DNA of 64,000 nt from an uncultured Phocaeicola sp. (GCA_944320885.1 CALUJE010000002.1:169822-233821), one strand, 5' to 3'. Counted from the first letter of the stretch, positions 17,780 to 27,663 are shown. Numbers and translations are program-made. The notes: generated by a model not told the origin, from the letters alone.

Positions 17780-20700
17780 TTAGTCTTCCCAGTTCATTTC
17801 TGCCATACGTTTGTAAGATGCATAGCGTTTCTTAGCCATGTCTTCACAAGCGTTGAACAAGTCAGCAGCTTCTGCAGGATATTGTTTCATTACTGAAGCG
17901 AAACGAACTTCACCCTTCAGATAGTCTTGGAATGCATCCCAGTTCGGTTCTTTAGAATCGAGTGAGAACGGATTCTTTCCTTCAGCTTCCAATTCAGGGT
18001 TGAAGCGCCACAAGTGCCAGTAACCACATTCAACGGCTTTAGCCTCTTCTGCCTGTGATTTACCCATACCTGCTTTCAATCCGTGGTTGATACATGGAGC
18101 ATATGCAATAATCAAAGAAGGTCCGTGATATGCTTCAGCTTCGCGGATAGCTTTCAAAGTCTGAGCCTGGTCTGCACCCATAGCGATTTGTGCTACGTAT
18201 ACATAACCATAAGTAGTAGCGATAAGTCCGAGGTCTTTCTTACGTACTCTCTTACCAGAAGCAGCGAATTTAGCAATAGCACCAAGCGGAGTAGACTTAG
18301 AAGCCTGACCACCAGTGTTAGAGTAAACTTCAGTATCCAATACGAGGATATTTACATCTTCACCAGAAGCGATAACGTGATCCAAACCTCCGTAACCTAT
18401 ATCGTATGAAGCACCGTCACCACCGATAATCCATTGGCTGCGTTTGATGAGATAATCTTGGAATTCAGCAATTGTCTTGCAGTTTTCACATTTATCTTTT
18501 GCAGCTTCAACCATAGGAATAATCTTTTCAGCAGCAGCTTTGCTCTTTTCAGCATCGTCTTTGCCGTCTAACCATTCCTGGAATGCAGCTTTGTATTCAG
18601 CAGGACATGTATCGCTGGCGATTGCATTCTGCATAGCTTCTACCAAGCGTGCACGAAGTTTCTTGTTGGCAAGAGTCATACCCAAACCGAATTCACAGAA
18701 ATCTTCGAACAATGAGTTAGCCCATGCAGGACCTTGTCCTTTTTCGTTGGTTGTATAAGGAGTTGAAGGAACAGAACCAGAGTAGATTGAAGAACATCCG
18801 GTAGCGTTAGCAACCATTTCACGGTCACCGAACAATTGAGAAATCAATTTTACGTACGGAGTTTCACCACAACCAGAGCATGCTCCAGAGAACTCGAACA
18901 GAGGAGTTGCGAACTGAGAGTTCTTAACGTTAGCCTTAATGTCAACCAAATGTTGTTTAGACTTAACATTGTCAACACAGTAAGTCCAGTTTGCAGCTTC
19001 AGCAAGCTGTCCTTCAAGATGCTGCATGCTGAGAGCCTTGCCACCTTTCTTCGGATTTCCAGGACAAACGTCAACACAGTTACCGCAACCAAGACAGTCA
19101 AGAACGTCAACCTGTACACGGAATGTCATGCCATCGAATTGTTTTCCTACAGCCTTCAGCATAGTGAAGTTTGCACCCTTCTGTTCTTCTGCATCGAGAA
19201 CGAACGGACGGATAGCAGCGTGAGGACAAACATAAGCACACTTGTTACATTGGATACAGTTTTCAGCATTCCATTCAGGAACAAATGCTGCAACACCGCG
19301 TTTTTCATATTTAGCGGTTCCCTGATGCCAAGTACCATCTTCGATTCCCTTGAAAGCAGAAACTGGAAGCAAGTCACCATCCTGAGCATTGATAGGACGA
19401 ACAATTTCGTTGATGAATGCAGGATCGTTGTTTGCAGCTTGTGCATCGTCTGGGAGGTTAGCCCATTCCGGATCAATAGTCAGTTGTTTGTATTCACCAC
19501 CACGGTCAACGGCTGCGTAGTTCTTGTTAACAACATCTTCACCCTTCTTGCCATAAGATTTAACGATGAATTTCTTCATTTGCTCTACAGCCAATTCTAC
19601 AGGGATAACTTCTGTGATACGGAAGAATGCAGACTGAAGGATGGTGTTGGTACGGTTTCCTAAGCCGATTTCCTGTGCAATCTGAGTTGCGTTGATGTAA
19701 TAAACAGAAATATTGTTCTTTGCGAAATATCTCTTAACCTTGTTAGGTAAGTTCTTAGCCAATTCTTCACCTTCCCAGATAGTGTTCAAAAGGAAAGTAC
19801 CGTTTTGGCGCAAACCGCGTGTTACATCATACATGTGCAGGTAAGCCTGAACGTGACATGCAACAAAGTTCGGAGTATTTACCAAGTATGTAGAACGAAT
19901 CGGGTGATCACCGAAACGCAAGTGTGAACAGGTGAAACCTCCTGACTTCTTAGAGTCATATGAGAAGTATGCCTGGCAATATTTATTGGTATTGTCACCA
20001 ATAATCTTTACAGAGTTCTTGTTAGCACCTACTGTACCGTCAGCACCCAAACCATAGAATTTAGCTTCGAACATACCTTCACCGCCCAAAGCGATTTCTT
20101 CTTTTTGAGGAAGAGAAGTAAATGTAACATCATCAACGATACCGATAGTGAAGTGATCTTTCGGAGTCGGCAATGACAAGTTTTCAAATACTGACAGGAT
20201 TTGAGCAGGAGTAGTATCTTTTGAACCCAATCCGTAACGTCCGCCAACGATAACCGGAGCATTTTCTGTTCCGTAGAAGCAGTCTTTTACGTCAAGATAC
20301 AAAGGTTCGCCGTTAGCTCCCGGTTCTTTTGTGCGGTCTAATACTGCAATACGTTTTACAGTCTTAGGAACTGCAGCCAAGAAATGTTTAGCAGAGAACG
20401 GACGATACAAGTGTACAGAAACCATACCAACTTTTTCGCCGTTTGCAATCAGATAGTCGATAGCTTCGCGTGCAGCTTCAGTTACAGAACCCATTGCGAT
20501 GATTACGCGTTCTGCATCTTCTGCTCCGTAATAGTCGAACAAGTGATAGCGACGTCCGGTAATCTTGTAGATTTCGTCCATGTAGTTTTCTACTACTTCA
20601 GGAACGCTTTCATAGAACGGATTGCATGATTCTCTGTGTTGGAAGAAGTGGTCTGGGTTTTCAGCCATACCGCGTGCAACCGGTTTGTTAGGAGTCAGTT

Positions 20701-21325
20701 TGCGTTCACGGAACTCAGCCAATGCTTTTTGGTCGATAAGCGGAGCCAAGTCTTCGTTTTCTATTTTTTCAATTTTCTGAATTTCGTGAGAAGTACGGAA
20801 TCCGTCGAAGAAGTTCAGGAACGGAACACGAGTTTTGATAGTAGACAAGTGAGCAACACCAGCCAAATCCATAACTTCCTGTACAGAACCTTCACACAAC
20901 ATGGCAAATCCTGTCTGACGGCAAGACATTACATCCTGGTGGTCACCGAAGATACAAAGTGCATGTGAAGCCAAAGTACGTGCAGAAACATGGAATACGC
21001 AAGGTAAGAACTCACCAGCAATCTTATACATGTTAGGGATCATCAAAAGAAGACCCTGTGATGCTGTATAAGTAGTTGTAAGAGCGCCTGCCTGAAGAGA
21101 ACCGTGAACGGCACCTGCAGCACCTGCTTCAGACTGCATTTCTTCAACTAGAACTGTTTCGCCGAAAATGTTCTTACGACCTGCGGCTGCCCATTCATCT
21201 ACGTGTTCAGCCATTGTAGATGACGGGGTGATAGGATAAATAGCAGCTACTTCTGTGAACATATATGAAATATGTGCAGCAGCTTCATTACCATCACATG
21301 TGATAAATTTCTTTTGTTTAGTCAT
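17780..21325 (-). CDS. nifJ: Pyruvate:ferredoxin (flavodoxin) oxidoreductase
   Basis: 1181 residues in the single-chain format. Converts pyruvate and CoA to acetyl-CoA and CO2, passing electrons to ferredoxin; central to anaerobic fermentation. Features in order: N-terminal TPP pyrimidine domain (AIYPITPSSTMAEH), CoA-binding and gamma domains, a 2x[4Fe-4S] ferredoxin domain (CIQCNKCAYVCPH and CLGCGNCVDVCPG), a further cluster motif (CSGCGETPY) and the TPP-binding segment (GGDGASYDIGYGG, LDTEVYSNTGGQ). The start is set at 21325 (MTKQKKFIT); a longer reading would run into the upstream ATPase gene. Codon choice (many C-ending codons) suggests high expression. Confidence 0.97.
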   Translation of the reverse strand: MTKQKKFITCDGNEAAAHISYMFTEVAAIYPITPSSTMAEHVDEWAAAGRKNIFGETVLVEEMQSEAGAAGAVHGSLQAGALTTTYTASQGLLLMIPNMYKIAGEFLPCVFHVSARTLASHALCIFGDHQDVMSCRQTGFAMLCEGSVQEVMDLAGVAHLSTIKTRVPFLNFFDGFRTSHEIQKIEKIENEDLAPLIDQKALAEFRERKLTPNKPVARGMAENPDHFFQHRESCNPFYESVPEVVENYMDEIYKITGRRYHLFDYYGAEDAERVIIAMGSVTEAAREAIDYLIANGEKVGMVSVHLYRPFSAKHFLAAVPKTVKRIAVLDRTKEPGANGEPLYLDVKDCFYGTENAPVIVGGRYGLGSKDTTPAQILSVFENLSLPTPKDHFTIGIVDDVTFTSLPQKEEIALGGEGMFEAKFYGLGADGTVGANKNSVKIIGDNTNKYCQAYFSYDSKKSGGFTCSHLRFGDHPIRSTYLVNTPNFVACHVQAYLHMYDVTRGLRQNGTFLLNTIWEGEELAKNLPNKVKRYFAKNNISVYYINATQIAQEIGLGNRTNTILQSAFFRITEVIPVELAVEQMKKFIVKSYGKKGEDVVNKNYAAVDRGGEYKQLTIDPEWANLPDDAQAANNDPAFINEIVRPINAQDGDLLPVSAFKGIEDGTWHQGTAKYEKRGVAAFVPEWNAENCIQCNKCAYVCPHAAIRPFVLDAEEQKGANFTMLKAVGKQFDGMTFRVQVDVLDCLGCGNCVDVCPGNPKKGGKALSMQHLEGQLAEAANWTYCVDNVKSKQHLVDIKANVKNSQFATPLFEFSGACSGCGETPYVKLISQLFGDREMVANATGCSSIYSGSVPSTPYTTNEKGQGPAWANSLFEDFCEFGLGMTLANKKLRARLVEAMQNAIASDTCPAEYKAAFQEWLDGKDDAEKSKAAAEKIIPMVEAAKDKCENCKTIAEFQDYLIKRSQWIIGGDGASYDIGYGGLDHVIASGEDVNILVLDTEVYSNTGGQASKSTPLGAIAKFAASGKRVRKKDLGLIATTYGYVYVAQIAMGADQAQTLKAIREAEAYHGPSLIIAYAPCINHGLKAGMGKSQAEEAKAVECGYWHLWRFNPELEAEGKNPFSLDSKEPNWDAFQDYLKGEVRFASVMKQYPAEAADLFNACEDMAKKRYASYKRMAEMNWED

Positions 21326-21375
21326 AACAGTTAAATTATTAGTAAAAAATCTCTGTTTATTGTTGTTTTTCTCAA

Positions 21376-22554
21376 TTAATATACGAATCCGAATAGCCAA
21401 AGAGGAATTTGATTGTCATGCCCCACTTCAATGTGGTGCATGGCATATACGATGTTGGGATTGTTTTTTATTTTGTTGCCTTTATCGCAAATACGGAAAG
21501 GTATTTTGCCGTCTACCAGAAAAGACGTACCCTTGTCACCTTTGTATAATTTATGTCCTTTATACATAGTATTTAAAAAAAAGGTTTCTAAAACATCTTG
21601 TTCTTCAACTTTGACAGGATAGATGGAATACATCAAATTGGTGTTGTGCATCATGATTTTACATGGCTTCTTGGGAAATGATTCTCCTTGTGGATAAACC
21701 ATGTTAATCAGACGTGAATCAGCCAGATATTTGATATAGTTCATCACTGTAGCTCTCGATGTTTGAATATCTGTAGCCAATTGGCTGACATTGGGAGCCG
21801 AAGGTCCGTCAACTGCCAGCAAATATAATAATTTCTTTATTTTGGAGAGGTATTTTAACTCTATTTGTTTAATAAGAAGTATGTCTACCTCAATCATCAT
21901 GTTCATGGTTTTTAGAAGATTCTCTGAAAAATTGCGTTTTTCGAGGAAGAATGGATAAAAACCATGGTGTAAATAATCTTGGAAATAATTCAGTGGATGA
22001 ACTTTCGGAAGTATTTCCTTTACGATAGATTCGTGCTTCTGAAGAATATCATCCAGTGTATATATTGGAAAATTATTGTTGGTCTGCAAATTCAGGAACT
22101 CTCTGAAAGAAAATCCACGCAGGTTGTAGGACTTGACGATATCTTTAAGTTCCGGATTTTCTTCTTTTAACCGCATAACGGATGAGCCCGTAAAAACAAT
22201 CTTCAGTTCCGGATATCTGTCGTAGCACATGCGCAGTTCATGACTCCAGTTGGGATGCTTGAAAACCTGATCTATCAGCAGTACTTTTCCGCCCCGTTTT
22301 ATAAATTCACCGGCAAAGTCAATCAGGCTGGCATTTTGAAAATAAAAATTGTTCATGTTTACATATAAACAGGAACGGTCTTTTCCAAAATATTCTTTTG
22401 CATATTGAAGCAAAAATGTTGTCTTCCCTACACCACGCGTACCTTTGATTCCAATCAGGCGGTGGTTCCAGTCTATTTCATCCATAAGTGTACGATGAAC
22501 AGGAGCGTTGGTATGTTCCACTAAATAGGCGTGTGTTTGGTAGAAGACTTCCAT
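21376..22554 (-). CDS. AAA_14/DUF4143-type ATP-binding protein
   Basis: 392 residues. Walker A GTRGVGKT at residues 38-45, Walker B-like KVLLIDQVFK, a sensor region VFTGSSVMRL, then a C-terminal winged-helix segment (TDIQTSRATVMNYIKYLADSRLI) and a nuclease-like or DUF4143 tail. The family is common and multi-copy in Bacteroidetes and archaea; cellular role is unresolved. The TTG at 22575 lies inside the -7 box TATCTTTG (22573-22580), so the ATG at 22554 is the start. nifJ follows after 50 bp on the same strand. Confidence 0.82.
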   Translation of the reverse strand: MEVFYQTHAYLVEHTNAPVHRTLMDEIDWNHRLIGIKGTRGVGKTTFLLQYAKEYFGKDRSCLYVNMNNFYFQNASLIDFAGEFIKRGGKVLLIDQVFKHPNWSHELRMCYDRYPELKIVFTGSSVMRLKEENPELKDIVKSYNLRGFSFREFLNLQTNNNFPIYTLDDILQKHESIVKEILPKVHPLNYFQDYLHHGFYPFFLEKRNFSENLLKTMNMMIEVDILLIKQIELKYLSKIKKLLYLLAVDGPSAPNVSQLATDIQTSRATVMNYIKYLADSRLINMVYPQGESFPKKPCKIMMHNTNLMYSIYPVKVEEQDVLETFFLNTMYKGHKLYKGDKGTSFLVDGKIPFRICDKGNKIKNNPNIVYAMHHIEVGHDNQIPLWLFGFVY

Positions 22555-22572
22555 TCTTTTTTGAATTTTGCG

Positions 22573-22580
22573 CAAAGATA
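22573..22580 (-). promoter_or_regulatory. -7 box of the AAA ATPase gene
   Basis: TATCTTTG on the minus strand, 18 bp before the ATG; it decides the start codon. Confidence 0.6.
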
Positions 22581-22765
22581 ATACTTATTCCATGAATTGC
22601 AAAGTAGAGATTGCAAAAAAGTTATTATTATAATATATAATATGTTGTGGAACATTATTTGGCTCATTTGTAGTTATTGACAGGAAATGTATTTGCGAAT
22701 TCCTTAATTCCTTATTGACGGTAAAAGAACAGTATTGAATGCGTTCGTGTTTCTTTAATTCTGCT

Positions 22766-22773
22766 TATTTTTG
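22766..22773 (+). promoter_or_regulatory. -7 box of the ATP-grasp-like gene
   Basis: TATTTTTG. It lies inside the longest reading frame, so translation should begin downstream, at 22784 or 22799. Confidence 0.5.
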
Positions 22774-22798
22774 TTTCAATAAAATGCATGAAGTAAAT

Positions 22799-24007
22799 AT
22801 GAGTACCTGTTTTTATATATTTAATCCGGATACAGATTTGGCTTTGGGTAATAATTCTCCTCATTATCAGCCTCCGGTTCTGATAAAGAAGATGTCTGAT
22901 GATTTATCAGTGCTTCCGGCATGGTATGTTGGGGGTAGTGGAGATGGTGTATGGGTTAATGACTGTAAAAAAGTGCAGTGCTGGAGCGATAATCTTCCAT
23001 TATCATTAGATGTGTGTTGGGTGTCTTCACAGACGTTGTTGCATGGTATAGGCGAGATAATACCGTGGGGATGGAATAAAAGTCTTTTGAAGAAATTGAA
23101 TATGAGTGGACTGTCGTCATCAGGATTGCCTACTGAAGATGAAGTAGATGTTATACGGCGCTTGTCTTCCAGGGAAACTGCGGTACTTTTATTGAAGGCA
23201 TTGAATTGTTATCCTGAAACGTGCGGATATTCCTGCATCTGTCACACGATGGATGAAGTGGAAACAAGTTTGAAAGAACCGATAGAAGATGGTGATATAC
23301 TGAAGCGGAAATTGTTGAAATCCCCCTGGTCCAGCAGTGGAAAAGGTTTAAAATGGGCTAATAATGAGTCTGAACAAATATTAAAGAATTGGTGCCGGCG
23401 TATACTGGACGCTCAACAGGCTGTCATCGTTGAACCTGAATATAATAAGGTGGAAGACTTTGCAATGGAATTTTACGCAGATGGGAAAGGTTCTGTTTCT
23501 TTCATTGGATTTTCTTTGTTCTCTACTTCTGCAGACGGCAGTTACAAATGTAATTATCTGATGTCTGATGATGATATATTAGTACATCTGACATATTATG
23601 TATCCTGTGATGTGCTTGAAATGATAAAGTGTGAATTGCAGAAGATGCTGTCTTCTGTTTTACGGAATGACTATAAAGGCTTTTTAGGTGTGGACATGAT
23701 GATATGCCGTTTTTCAAGTCAACCGTTTTTTAGGTTGCATCCATGTGTGGAAGTTAACCTGAGAATGAATATGGGTATATTGTCTCATTATTTATATAAG
23801 AATAGAATAGCGCCAGGCTGTACCGGAATCTTTCAAATAGATTATTTTAAAGATTCTGATGAATTGATACGTGTACATAATAACGATATGACCGCATTTC
23901 CACTCTTGGTAGAAGATGGACGTGTAAAAAGCGGTTATCTGGCATTAAATCCGATAGAAGAAGGAACTCGCTTCCGTTCTTATATCAGAGTAGCATTTAA
24001 TGAGTAA
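22799..24007 (+). CDS. Uncharacterised ATP-grasp-like protein
   Basis: 402 residues from ATG 22799 (five more from ATG 22784). The opening IFNPDTDLALGN is distinctive. Later parts resemble an ATP-grasp enzyme: LKSPWSSSGKGLKW as nucleotide-binding loop, IVEPEYNKVEDFAMEFY as central strand, and the late CVEVNLRMNMG with the E-x-N pair that binds metal in this fold. No signal peptide. ATP-grasp enzymes ligate carboxylates to amines or thiols; no substrate or pathway partner is visible. The 3' end overlaps the convergent GHL10 gene by 11 bp. Confidence 0.65.
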   Translation: MSTCFYIFNPDTDLALGNNSPHYQPPVLIKKMSDDLSVLPAWYVGGSGDGVWVNDCKKVQCWSDNLPLSLDVCWVSSQTLLHGIGEIIPWGWNKSLLKKLNMSGLSSSGLPTEDEVDVIRRLSSRETAVLLLKALNCYPETCGYSCICHTMDEVETSLKEPIEDGDILKRKLLKSPWSSSGKGLKWANNESEQILKNWCRRILDAQQAVIVEPEYNKVEDFAMEFYADGKGSVSFIGFSLFSTSADGSYKCNYLMSDDDILVHLTYYVSCDVLEMIKCELQKMLSSVLRNDYKGFLGVDMMICRFSSQPFFRLHPCVEVNLRMNMGILSHYLYKNRIAPGCTGIFQIDYFKDSDELIRVHNNDMTAFPLLVEDGRVKSGYLALNPIEEGTRFRSYIRVAFNE

Positions 24008-25742
24008 ACGGTATTCTTTCCAGCGTGTTGTCTTTTTTGTCTTTAATATAAATATAGTATACTCCAGGTTTTAGAGATTTGATTTTTAAAGTTCTTGTAT
24101 AGGATGTTTGATAAATGTTGCGTCCAAACAAGTCAGTTATGACAATTTTGATTCCGTCTTTGTGATAAGGTATATCTATATAAGCTTTTTTACCCGGTAA
24201 GGGACAGTCTTTCTTCTTCTTTGTTTCATAAGAAACCGGAATACTTTCATTGCCATAACAATCTACCGCAGTAACGGTAAAATTTAAGCCTTGTGCTTCT
24301 TTAGCCGGAATAGCAAACTGAGTATTTCTTAAATATGTGGCTTTTATATTCTTCGGATTAGTTACATCAATATTTTTATCTTTCGATGCATAAATGTTGT
24401 ATCGGATAGCAGGTGCATTCGGAGTTTCTTGCAAACTGTTGTCTGTTGCTGTTTCCCAGGTAATGATAATACTGTCATTTCTTGATATAGTCTGTATGTT
24501 GGATGGAGACGTTGGCGGGATACTATCCATCCATTTCATAGGTTGTATAAGTGAGGGATAAGTATATGTTTTGTTTTTAAGTTCGTCAAATAACCCTTGT
24601 ATATTATCCAATAAAAAACGTGCACGAAAATATGCCTGTCCTTCCATAAAAGCACATCGGGTAAAATATATTTGCTGTTTGGCATCTTGTAAGGTCCAGT
24701 TTCCTTCTTTAGGATCCAGAAAGTAAATGCCCAGTCCGGGAACAACAGTTCTTCCATTGCTATTCTCTTGCCAGTCAAGCGCAAAAGGATAAAAATTTTC
24801 TTCCCGATAATACAGCATTGGCAATACAATATCTTGTATTCCTTCTTTCAGCCAGTCCTGAGCTTCTTGATATACGGTATTGTATGCATTCCATCCTTTT
24901 GAGGAATAACGTGTCAGATCGTCGTATTTTCCCAAAGGAGAACTGCCTACTTTTATCCAGGGTTTGTGTTGTTTTACAGTTTTATAAACTTCTCTTACAA
25001 TGTCTGTGATATTATCCCTTCTCCATTGTGCCAAAGACTTTCCTTTTCCGTATTTGCGAAAAGAACGTTGGTCAGGAAAACGTTTAGACCGGTCCGGATA
25101 TCTTATATAATCCAGATTAATCCCATCAATATCATAATTTGAAATTATTTCCTCGACAATAGAGCTTAAATATTTCTTTGTTTCGGGATGTCCGGGATCA
25201 AGATACCAGTATCTGTTATAATGAATACACATTTCACGGTGTTTTTTTGTAATGGAGTTTTTACCCATTTCTCTGATAATTCTGTCGCTACCTAAAGGTA
25301 TGGCAACTACCCAGGCATGAATTTCCATACCTCTTTTATGACATTCTTCTATTGCGAAAGCCAAAGGGTCGTAACCGGGGTCTTTACCCATTTTGCCGGT
25401 CATTTCTTCAGAAAACATTTCTATTTTTGATGGGTATATTACGTCGTTGCGCAAACGTGTCTGCAATAATATGGTATTGAAGTTAGCCTTTTTAAGTTCG
25501 TCCAATTGTTTGCATAATTCCTCTTTTTGTCTTTTTATACCTTCGGGCCCTGTTGCTTTATTGCGTGGCCAGTCCATTCCGTTAAGTGTGGTTATCCACA
25601 CAGCGCGTGTTTCAAATTTAGGTGAGGAGCTTGTTCCCGACAGAGAGAATGTGTTTTGTGCTGTTATATGATTGACAAATGGAAGTATAATAAGTAAAAA
25701 TGTAATTTTCCTGATATATGAATAGGTGTTGTTTGTTGTCAT
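23997..25742 (-). CDS. GHL10 (DUF187) family glycoside-hydrolase-like exported protein
   Basis: 581 residues with an N-terminal signal peptide (ITFLLIILPFVNHITAQ). Residues about 45-370 form the GHL10/DUF187 TIM barrel (RAVWITTLNGMDWPRNK; IDGINLDYIRYPD with the likely catalytic acids; VLPMLYY). A fibronectin type III-like domain follows (PPTSPSNIQTISRNDSIIITW). The last 45 residues (KIVITDLFGRNIYQ...LKPGVYYIYIKD) resemble a type A type-IX-secretion sorting domain. A bacterial glycan is the presumed substrate. A -7 box TATCTTTG lies at 25772-25779. Confidence 0.82.
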   Translation of the reverse strand: MTTNNTYSYIRKITFLLIILPFVNHITAQNTFSLSGTSSSPKFETRAVWITTLNGMDWPRNKATGPEGIKRQKEELCKQLDELKKANFNTILLQTRLRNDVIYPSKIEMFSEEMTGKMGKDPGYDPLAFAIEECHKRGMEIHAWVVAIPLGSDRIIREMGKNSITKKHREMCIHYNRYWYLDPGHPETKKYLSSIVEEIISNYDIDGINLDYIRYPDRSKRFPDQRSFRKYGKGKSLAQWRRDNITDIVREVYKTVKQHKPWIKVGSSPLGKYDDLTRYSSKGWNAYNTVYQEAQDWLKEGIQDIVLPMLYYREENFYPFALDWQENSNGRTVVPGLGIYFLDPKEGNWTLQDAKQQIYFTRCAFMEGQAYFRARFLLDNIQGLFDELKNKTYTYPSLIQPMKWMDSIPPTSPSNIQTISRNDSIIITWETATDNSLQETPNAPAIRYNIYASKDKNIDVTNPKNIKATYLRNTQFAIPAKEAQGLNFTVTAVDCYGNESIPVSYETKKKKDCPLPGKKAYIDIPYHKDGIKIVITDLFGRNIYQTSYTRTLKIKSLKPGVYYIYIKDKKDNTLERIPFTH

Positions 25743-25771
25743 AATACGCTTTTTGGTGTGTTTATTAGGCG

Positions 25772-25779
25772 CAAAGATA
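25772..25779 (-). promoter_or_regulatory. -7 box of the GHL10 gene
   Basis: TATCTTTG on the minus strand, 30 bp before the start codon. Confidence 0.55.
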
Positions 25780-25941
25780 TATTTTTTTGATAAAAAAGTG
25801 TTGTAATTTCTATATTAAGATGAGTTAACCTTTGATTTTTGAAAGATGTAATTTATTGCTTGTATTGTAAAAATGTGATAGAAAAAGGACTTTGTAATAT
25901 TGTTTTTTATTATTATATAGTGTTTGTTTAATGTAAATTGT

Positions 25942-25949
25942 TACTTTTG
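25942..25949 (+). promoter_or_regulatory. -7 box of cstA
   Basis: TACTTTTG, 24 bp before the ATG. Confidence 0.5.
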
Positions 25950-25973
25950 TGTGCTTAAAATGAAAAAAGAAAG

Positions 25974-27413
25974 ATGATAACATTTACAGTTGCTTTATTA
26001 TTATTATTGATTGGCTATTTTACATATGGACGTGTGGTAGAACGTATCTTTCGTCCTGATGCCAATCGTAAAACACCGGCAGTTACAAAAGCTGATGGTG
26101 TGGATTTTCTTCCTTTACCGACTTGGAAGATCTTTATGATTCAGTTTTTGAATATTGCAGGATTGGGACCGATTTTTGGAGCCATTATGGGAGCACAGTT
26201 TGGTACTGCTTCTTATTTATGGATCGTTTTTGGAACTATTTTTGCAGGAGCAGTGCATGATTTTTTCTCTGGTGCATTGTCTATTCGTCATGGAGGAGAA
26301 AGTCTTCCTGAGTTGGTTGGACGTTTTTTGGGAGCAAAGACAAAAAATGTAATGTGTGTATTTACGATTATTTTGATGATTCTTGTCGGTGCCGTGTTTG
26401 TATCCGGTCCGGCAGAGTTATTGGCAGGAATGACCCCAGATTATATGAATGGTATATTCTGGATGATTGTTATATTCCTATATTATATATTGGCTACATT
26501 ATTGCCGATTGATAAAGTTATTGGCCGGATTTATCCGCTTTTTGCTTTTGCCTTATTGTTTATGGCGGTAGGTATTCTGGTGATGTTGTATTGGAATCAT
26601 CCGGAGTTGCCAGAGATGTGGAATGGCTTGGGTACTAAATATGAAGCAAGTCCTATATTTCCTATGATGTTTATTTCGATTGCCTGTGGAGCTATCAGTG
26701 GTTTCCATGCGACACAATCTCCTTTAATGGCACGTTGCCTTGTAAATGAGAAATATTGCCGTCCGGTTTTCTATGGCGCAATGGTTACTGAAGGTATTGT
26801 TGCTTTGATATGGGCTGCCGCTGCCACATATTTTTTCCATGATAATGGAATTGTTGATGCGGAAACCGGAATACCATATTCTGGTGCAAAAGTAGCAACA
26901 ATGATTTCTAAGGAGTGGTTGGGTACATTTGGAAGTATTCTTGCCATTCTGGGTATTGTGGCTGCTCCGATAACAAGCGGTGATACAGCTTTACGTTCTG
27001 CCCGTCTGATTGTTGCAGATTTCTTTAGAATTGAACAAAAAACCATATGGAAACGTTTGTTTGTCAGTATTCCTATATTTCTTGTAACCATGGGTATTTT
27101 GTTTTATAGTTTGAATGATGCTGATGGCTTTAAAATAATATGGCGCTATTTTGCCTGGTGTAATCAAACATTGGCTATTTTTACATTGTGGGCTATAACC
27201 GTATATATGGTTGTTGAACGTAAGGCTTATATTGTAGCTCTTATTCCGGCTTTGTTTATGACTTGCGTATGTACTACATATATTCTGATGGCTCCAGAAG
27301 GTTTTGCATTAAGCAACTGGCTGGCTTATATTATGGGTGGTGTATTCACCATCTTATCTTTGATATTATTTATTGTATGGTATAACAAAAGAAAAGCATA
27401 TGAGAAGATATAA
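25974..27413 (+). CDS. cstA: CstA-family carbon starvation/peptide or pyruvate transporter
   Basis: 479 residues, the shorter Bacteroidetes form (E. coli CstA is about 700). About twelve or more membrane segments. Family core motifs: FLNIAGLGPIFGAIMGAQFG, GAVHDFFSGALSIRHGG, CGAISGFHATQSPLMARCL and APITSGDTALRSARL. CstA proteins import peptides, and some import pyruvate, through the inner membrane. The last five codons overlap the start of the next small gene. Confidence 0.92.
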   Translation: MITFTVALLLLLIGYFTYGRVVERIFRPDANRKTPAVTKADGVDFLPLPTWKIFMIQFLNIAGLGPIFGAIMGAQFGTASYLWIVFGTIFAGAVHDFFSGALSIRHGGESLPELVGRFLGAKTKNVMCVFTIILMILVGAVFVSGPAELLAGMTPDYMNGIFWMIVIFLYYILATLLPIDKVIGRIYPLFAFALLFMAVGILVMLYWNHPELPEMWNGLGTKYEASPIFPMMFISIACGAISGFHATQSPLMARCLVNEKYCRPVFYGAMVTEGIVALIWAAAATYFFHDNGIVDAETGIPYSGAKVATMISKEWLGTFGSILAILGIVAAPITSGDTALRSARLIVADFFRIEQKTIWKRLFVSIPIFLVTMGILFYSLNDADGFKIIWRYFAWCNQTLAIFTLWAITVYMVVERKAYIVALIPALFMTCVCTTYILMAPEGFALSNWLAYIMGGVFTILSLILFIVWYNKRKAYEKI

Positions 27414-27645
27414 AAAATCGGTGTTGTTACCTTTAATATTATTTTTGTATACCACTGTTATGGCTGTATATTTTTTGCCGCGTAACAGTGAGATTAGTTC
27501 TACTGAGAAATGGCTTACAGTAGCGGGCTCGTATGTTATAATAGCTTTGTTGTGGTTCGTATTACGTAAAAAAGAACAGTTGGCAGAGCGTAGGGACAAC
27601 GAATTGAAAAGGCTCGAGAAAGAAAAACTGGAAAAAGAAAAATAA
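27400..27645 (+). CDS. Small membrane protein encoded with cstA
   Basis: 81 residues from ATG 27400 (MRRYKKSVLLPLILFLYTTV), overlapping cstA by 14 bp, so translation is probably coupled. Two hydrophobic segments are separated by a short polar stretch, followed by a highly charged tail rich in K, E and R (LKRLEKEKLEKEK) that would form a coil in the cytoplasm. Not a recognised family. Its position suggests an accessory to the CstA transporter. Confidence 0.65.
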   Translation: MRRYKKSVLLPLILFLYTTVMAVYFLPRNSEISSTEKWLTVAGSYVIIALLWFVLRKKEQLAERRDNELKRLEKEKLEKEK

Positions 27646-27663
27646 ACTGATACTTTATATTTG

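Noticed and set aside
18836..19663. 275-codon open frame on the plus strand inside nifJ
   Set aside because: Exact shadow of the conserved nifJ coding sequence; composition follows from nifJ codon use and no family features are seen.
21326..21400. 25-residue N-terminal extension of NifJ
   Set aside because: It overlaps the upstream ATPase stop and does not resemble PFOR; MTKQKKFIT is the normal start.
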